In this document: positions 8,029 through 10,796 of the stretch, in pieces
How the letters are laid out: every line of letters starts with the position of its first letter
How positions within the stretch are numbered: the stretch's first letter is position 1
Source: Propionivibrio sp.
GTDB lineage: Bacteria > Pseudomonadota > Gammaproteobacteria > Burkholderiales > Rhodocyclaceae
DNA length: 10,796 nucleotides
NCBI GenBank assembly: GCA_003249625.1
Contig: QKII01000030.1
Location: 1 to 10,796 of the forward strand
Direction of reading: 5' to 3'
Notes under the pieces: model-generated
What the model was told of the DNA's origin: nothing
Database searches by the model: none
The model's input: the letters and a program-made list of their open reading frames with translations, nothing else
Program-made: the position numbers and the translations under genes

Positions 8029-8502
8029 CTAGCCGATGATGAACAAGGGCTCGCCGTATTCGACCGGCTGGCCGTTGTCGACCAGAATTTCCTTGATCGT
8101 GCCGGCAAACTCCGATTCGATCTCGTTGAGCAGCTTCATTGCCTCGACGATGCACAGCGTGTCGCCGACCTTGACCGTATCGCCGACTTCGACGAACGGT
8201 GCCGAATCCGGGCTTGATGAGCGGTAGAAGGTGCCGACCATCGGCGATTTGACGACTTCGCCCTCGGCGTCCTCGGCTTCGTCTTCCAGTTCATCGTCAA
8301 ACGTCGAGGATTTCTCGCGGTGGATGGGGGCACCCGGCATTGCCATTGGGGCTTGCGGAATCATGTAGGTCTGGGGCGCGGCGGCCGCCATCATCGTGTG
8401 CTTGACGATGCGGACCTTTTCTTCGCCCTCGGTGACTTCGAGTTCGGCGATGCCGGATTCTTCGACGAGGTCGATCAGTTTTTTGAGTTTACGTAAATCC
8501 AT
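8029..8502 (-). CDS. accB: Acetyl-CoA carboxylase, biotin carboxyl carrier protein
   Basis: The 157-residue protein carries biotin for acetyl-CoA carboxylase. The N-terminal helix-rich segment ([23 protein letters not shown] is the family start; I quote it only as the hallmark) is followed by a flexible linker rich in Ala, Pro, Met and then acidic residues (about 38-82). The biotinyl domain runs from about 83 to 157, with the biotinylation motif EAMKL at 120-124 and Lys123 as the modified residue. Conserved [13 protein letters not shown] sits at 86-98. Length is close to the E. coli protein (156). It is the first gene of an accB-accC-prmA-DUF3426 operon and has the strongest ribosome-binding site in the window. 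In E. coli accB is autoregulated; whether that applies here is unknown. Confidence 0.98.
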   Translation of the reverse strand: MDLRKLKKLIDLVEESGIAELEVTEGEEKVRIVKHTMMAAAAPQTYMIPQAPMAMPGAPIHREKSSTFDDELEDEAEDAEGEVVKSPMVGTFYRSSSPDSAPFVEVGDTVKVGDTLCIVEAMKLLNEIESEFAGTIKEILVDNGQPVEYGEPLFIIG

Positions 8503-8510
8503 TTGGAGTG

Positions 8511-8517
8511 CCTCCTT
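8511..8517 (-). promoter_or_regulatory. Strong ribosome-binding site of accB
   Basis: On the minus strand this reads AAGGAGG, a near-complete anti-Shine-Dalgarno match, eight bases before the accB ATG at 8502. It confirms that start codon and is by far the best site among the genes here, suiting a highly expressed carrier protein. Confidence 0.85.
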
Positions 8518-8572
8518 GGGGTTGGGGCGTTGGATGTGGGGAGTGAAGGCGGGCGAAGCCTGATTAATCGAG

Positions 8573-8594
8573 TTTGACGTTAAAGGTAGTCAAA
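8573..8594. promoter_or_regulatory. Inverted repeat TTTGAC-N10-GTCAAA, candidate operator of accB
   Basis: Two perfect 6-bp arms (TTTGAC at 8573-8578 and GTCAAA at 8589-8594) flank a 10-bp spacer, about one helical turn, as expected for a dimeric regulator. On the minus strand the upstream arm contains TTGACT (8593-8588), a fair -35 hexamer, with a weak -10-like ATTAAT (8568-8563) 19 bp further on and AT-rich DNA behind it. The site lies 71 bp before the accB start. A regulator bound here would occlude that promoter. The symmetry is seen directly; the promoter and operator roles are inference. Confidence 0.4.
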
Positions 8595-8635
8595 ATACGG
8601 CGAAAAAACGCTTCTGGTTGATCTGCGCCGTGGTC

Positions 8636-8657
8636 GTTCGTTACTTGTTCGTCACTT
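8636..8657. repeat. Tandem imperfect 11-bp direct repeat
   Basis: Two adjacent 11-bp units, GTTCGTTACTT (8636-8646) and GTTCGTCACTT (8647-8657), differ at one base. GTTCG also recurs at 8707 and, inverted, at 8681-8685. Eleven-bp periodicity would place protein contacts on the same face of the helix. It lies in the intergenic DNA between tlpA and accB; function unknown. Confidence 0.45.
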
Positions 8658-8664
8658 TTCCATT

Positions 8665-8681
8665 GTGCTTCCGAAGAGCAC
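8665..8681. other. Small stem-loop between tlpA and accB
   Basis: On the minus strand the arms GTGCT and AGCAC pair, and the loop can be drawn as a UUCG tetraloop closed by C-G with one bulged A, which would be stable for its size. No T-run follows on either strand, so I do not call it an intrinsic terminator. It lies 35 bp downstream of the tlpA stop and could protect the mRNA 3' end or belong to a long accB leader. Confidence 0.3.
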
Positions 8682-8715
8682 GAACAGGGGAGCTTGGCCG
8701 AAATTCGTTCGAGAA

Positions 8716-9242
8716 CTAACGGATTTTAGCCGATTGTCCGGAAAGCTGCCGGCGCAGCAGGTTCTCCAGTTCGGCCTCGGGCAGTCGACCGGTTCGGATC
8801 GCAACTGGTTCCGCGTTGCGGTCAAGAATCAGAGTAAACGGCAGTCCGGCCGCATCGTTGCCGAGTTCGGTGCTTAATTCAATGATTCCGGGCCCGCCAA
8901 CGAGCGAGGGATAGGCGAGCGGCGTGCGTGCAGTGAAGGCGCGGACCGCTTCGGCGGAGTCGGCGGCGATGCCGACGAATTGCACGCCCTCGGCCGCGTA
9001 GTCGGTGTGGAGACGTGAAAAGTAAGGGATCTCTTCGCGGCACGGCGGGCACCAGGTTGCCCAGAAGTTGACCACCATAATCTTGCCGCGCCATTGCCAA
9101 GCGCGTCATCCAGCGTCGTGGCGAACAGGCGGTCAATGGCCTGACGCCTCCCGGAGTCTTTGTTGGTTGCCTGCCAAAATACGGAGGCCCCTGTCACGAT
9201 GAGCAGCAAAGCCGCTCCGGCCAGTCTCCAACGGCGCGTCAT
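8716..9242 (-). pseudogene. TlpA-like membrane-anchored thioredoxin, frame broken
   Basis: The gene is in two frames. Residues 1-50 (ATG at 9242; MTRRWRLAGAALLLIVTG is an N-terminal membrane anchor, then a linker ending TTLDDALGN) read in one frame. The thioredoxin domain reads in the next frame from about 9104 to the TAA at 8716: WRGKIMVVNFWATWCPPC with the WCPPC redox site, then LPFTLILDRNAEPV with the conserved cis-Pro. Joining them needs 3n+1 extra bases near 9090-9100. Relatives usually have about five or six more residues between the GN and QWRGK positions, so a short deletion there is more likely than a single-base loss. TlpA-type proteins are periplasmic disulfide reductases, for example for cytochrome c maturation. 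The start codon shares a base with the stop of the upstream gene (TGATG). A real loss of function or an assembly error would look the same here. Confidence 0.85.
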
Positions 9243-9850
9243 CACCGCGCGGCGCTATCTGCTGCCAGCATCTTCCGGACCGCATCGATCCGTGCCCGGG
9301 CGCGCGGTTGCCCGTTGCGCTTCTTGAACGTCACCCGTTCATCGTTCAACGGGTAAACAATCAGGTTGACCGTGGCGTCGTCGCTGTCGAGCGTCAGCAC
9401 CGCTTCGGCGCGATCGGAGCGCGGCGTGCTGTGCTGGTAGTCGATGCGTGAATTGAGCAGAAAGATCTCGACGTCCTTGGCGCTGTCAGTGAATAGCTGG
9501 ATATCGATTTCGGCGTAGCGACCGGCCGTGCCGTCGAGTACCGAGCCGGTGAGATACGGGTTGAATCTCTGCACGATGTCCATGACTTCAACCGCTTTTT
9601 GCCGAAGATAGGCGATACGCTCGGTTTGCTCGTCTCCCTGAAAGATCCGTTGGTAGGCGCGCAATTCAGCTTCAATTTCCCGGTCTTCCGGCAGGTGGCT
9701 TTTGTTCTCCGGCAAACCGAGGCGCTGGGCGGCCTTGCGCTTGGCCGTGGCGTAGTCGCTGATGCCGTCCTCGGCCATCATCCGGGCGGCAAGGCTAGCG
9801 ATGCGGACCCGGGGAGAGTCGGCTGGGGGAAAAGGTGCGTTGGAATTCAT
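9242..9850 (-). CDS. Uncharacterised protein with nucleotidyltransferase-like motif
   Basis: The 202-residue protein is soluble and has no signal peptide. The N-terminal half is helical and charged (RIASLAARMMAEDGISDY ... KRKAAQRLGLPENKSHLPED). The C-terminal half has TGS at 101-103, ten residues, then EIDIQLF at 114-120. This resembles the hG[GS]-x9-13-[DE]h[DE]h signature of the pol-beta nucleotidyltransferase fold. The position where these enzymes have a third acidic residue may be VNLIVYP (161-167), where Asn162 replaces Asp, so activity is uncertain. I recall it as a conserved hypothetical family in betaproteobacteria but cannot name a function. Start: ATG at 9850 with GGAG nine bases upstream; a TTG five codons earlier is less likely. 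Its stop overlaps the tlpA start (TGATG), so the two were made together. Divergent from mpl. Confidence 0.8.
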   Translation of the reverse strand: MNSNAPFPPADSPRVRIASLAARMMAEDGISDYATAKRKAAQRLGLPENKSHLPEDREIEAELRAYQRIFQGDEQTERIAYLRQKAVEVMDIVQRFNPYLTGSVLDGTAGRYAEIDIQLFTDSAKDVEIFLLNSRIDYQHSTPRSDRAEAVLTLDSDDATVNLIVYPLNDERVTFKKRNGQPRARARIDAVRKMLAADSAAR

Positions 9851-9904
9851 CGCTCGGCGCTCCAAGGTTGGCTTCGGTCGAGGCAGGGGCTTTTCGGAAG
9901 GAGG

Positions 9905-9910
9905 TACAAT
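9905..9910 (+). promoter_or_regulatory. Candidate -10 box of mpl
   Basis: TACAAT matches five of six consensus -10 bases and is followed by GC-rich DNA, a common betaproteobacterial promoter look. No convincing -35 hexamer is seen 16-18 bp upstream. It would give a leader of about 60 nt before the mpl ATG. It sits in the 128-bp divergent intergenic region 9851-9978, where nothing else stands out. Confidence 0.35.
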
Positions 9911-9978
9911 CCGCCGATTGGTTCAATTCCGGTAGGCTGTCAGGGCTGTTGCCGGGTCATTCTATCCGGATTCATCGC

Positions 9979-10796
9979 ATGCACATTCATATCCTCGGTA
10001 TCTGCGGCACCTTCATGGGCGGTGTCGCGCAACTGGCGCGGGCGGCCGGCCATCGCGTTACCGGATGCGACGCCGGTGTATACCCCCCGATGAGCACGCA
10101 ACTCGAGGCGTCGGATATCGAACTGATCGAGGGGTACGGTGCCGGTCAGGTTGACCTGCAGCCCGATTGCTTCGTCATCGGCAACGCGATTTCCCGCGGC
10201 AATCCGTTGCTGGAGGAAATTCTCGACCGCGGACTTCCCTACGTCTCGGGGCCGCAGTGGCTTGCCGATCACGTCCTGCGAGGGCGCTGGGTGATGGCAG
10301 TTGCCGGCACGCATGGAAAAACGACGACATCGTCAATGCTGGCCTGGATTCTTGAAGACGCCGGTCTGAGTCCCGGCTTCCTGATCGGCGGTGTACCGCG
10401 CAACTTCGGCGTTTCCGCCCGCCTGCACGGTGAGTTGGACGATTCGCCGTTTTTCGTGATCGAGGCGGACGAGTACGACACAGCGTTTTGCGACAAGCGG
10501 TCGAAGTTCGTGCATTACCGGCCGAGGACGGCGGTATTGAACAATCTGGAATTCGATCATGCAGATATCTTCGCCGATCTGGGTGCCATCGAAACGCAAT
10601 TCCACCATCTCGTGCGTACGTTGCCGCGAACCGGGCTGGTCGTCGCTAACGGCGCTGAGGCGAGCCTCGAACGAGTGCTGGCACGCGGATGCTGGACATC
10701 GGTCGAGCGCTTCAACGTGGCGGACGGCTGGCGCATGGCTGGCGACGATGCGACCGGCACCTTGCATCTCATGCATGGCAACGAGTCGGTTGCGTC
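9979..10796 (+). CDS. mpl: UDP-MurNAc:L-Ala-gamma-D-Glu-meso-DAP ligase, N-terminal part
   Basis: The first 272 codons are present and the frame is still open at the window edge; full Mpl proteins are about 450-460 residues. The N-terminus MHIHILGICGTFMGG is the Mpl form of the UDP-sugar-binding loop of Mur ligases. The ATP-binding P-loop is GTHGKTTT at 110-117, followed by EADEYDTAF at 162-170 and NNLEFDHADIF at 188-198, which distinguish Mpl from MurC. The enzyme reattaches recovered murein tripeptide to UDP-MurNAc in the cytoplasm, bypassing MurC-MurD-MurE during peptidoglycan recycling. The start is the ATG at 9979; its Shine-Dalgarno is weak. It is transcribed away from the nucleotidyltransferase-like gene. 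Confidence 0.96.
   Translation, partial: MHIHILGICGTFMGGVAQLARAAGHRVTGCDAGVYPPMSTQLEASDIELIEGYGAGQVDLQPDCFVIGNAISRGNPLLEEILDRGLPYVSGPQWLADHVLRGRWVMAVAGTHGKTTTSSMLAWILEDAGLSPGFLIGGVPRNFGVSARLHGELDDSPFFVIEADEYDTAFCDKRSKFVHYRPRTAVLNNLEFDHADIFADLGAIETQFHHLVRTLPRTGLVVANGAEASLERVLARGCWTSVERFNVADGWRMAGDDATGTLHLMHGNESVA

Noticed and set aside
6946..8217. A 423-codon + strand frame opposite accC and accB
   Set aside because: Antisense shadow of two unambiguous housekeeping genes.
8665..8681. Intrinsic terminator after tlpA
   Set aside because: The stem is short and no T-run follows on either strand.
8874..9092. The rest of the tlpA first frame as a real protein tail
   Set aside because: After residue 50 the sequence loses thioredoxin features, which appear intact in the neighbouring frame.

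Overview
The window looks like chromosomal DNA from a GC-rich betaproteobacterium. A Rhodocyclales-type organism (Dechloromonas/Azonexus/Accumulibacter relatives) is my best guess, from the gene families, the gene order around accB-accC-prmA and the codon usage; I could not run a taxonomic search. Coding density is high. I see no tRNA or rRNA gene, IS element, prophage, CRISPR array or other sign of recent transfer.

Layout. (1) Bases 1-2202, + strand: the downstream end of a surface-polysaccharide locus. It holds the C-terminus of a polyprenyl-phosphate sugar-1-phosphate transferase, then a complete membrane-anchored WbpM/PglF/CapD-type UDP-sugar 4,6-dehydratase. (2) Bases 2204-3025, +: apaH (diadenosine tetraphosphatase), one base after the dehydratase stop. 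(3) Bases 2961-4720, -: a plsC-family acyltransferase, whose 3' end overlaps the 3' end of apaH by 65 bp, preceded by a PfkB-family sugar/nucleoside kinase with its own extended -10 promoter. (4) Bases 4798-8502, -: a tight operon accB, accC, prmA, then a zinc-ribbon/DUF3426 membrane protein. It combines the first step of fatty-acid synthesis with methylation of ribosomal protein L11. (5) Bases 8503-8715: a 213-bp gap with an inverted repeat, a tandem 11-bp repeat and a small stem-loop, presumably the accB control region. (6) Bases 8716-9850, -: a membrane-anchored TlpA-like thioredoxin whose reading frame is broken, translationally coupled to an upstream uncharacterised gene that carries a nucleotidyltransferase-like motif. 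(7) Bases 9979-10796, +: the first 272 residues of Mpl, the peptidoglycan-recycling ligase, divergent from the previous gene.

How they fit together: the theme is the cell envelope (undecaprenyl-linked sugar synthesis, phospholipid acylation, malonyl-CoA supply, murein tripeptide recycling) mixed with housekeeping functions. I found no convincing unknown multi-gene system. The points most worth checking are the broken tlpA frame, the absence of aroQ from a place where relatives usually have it, the unstudied nucleotidyltransferase-like protein, and the repeats upstream of accB.
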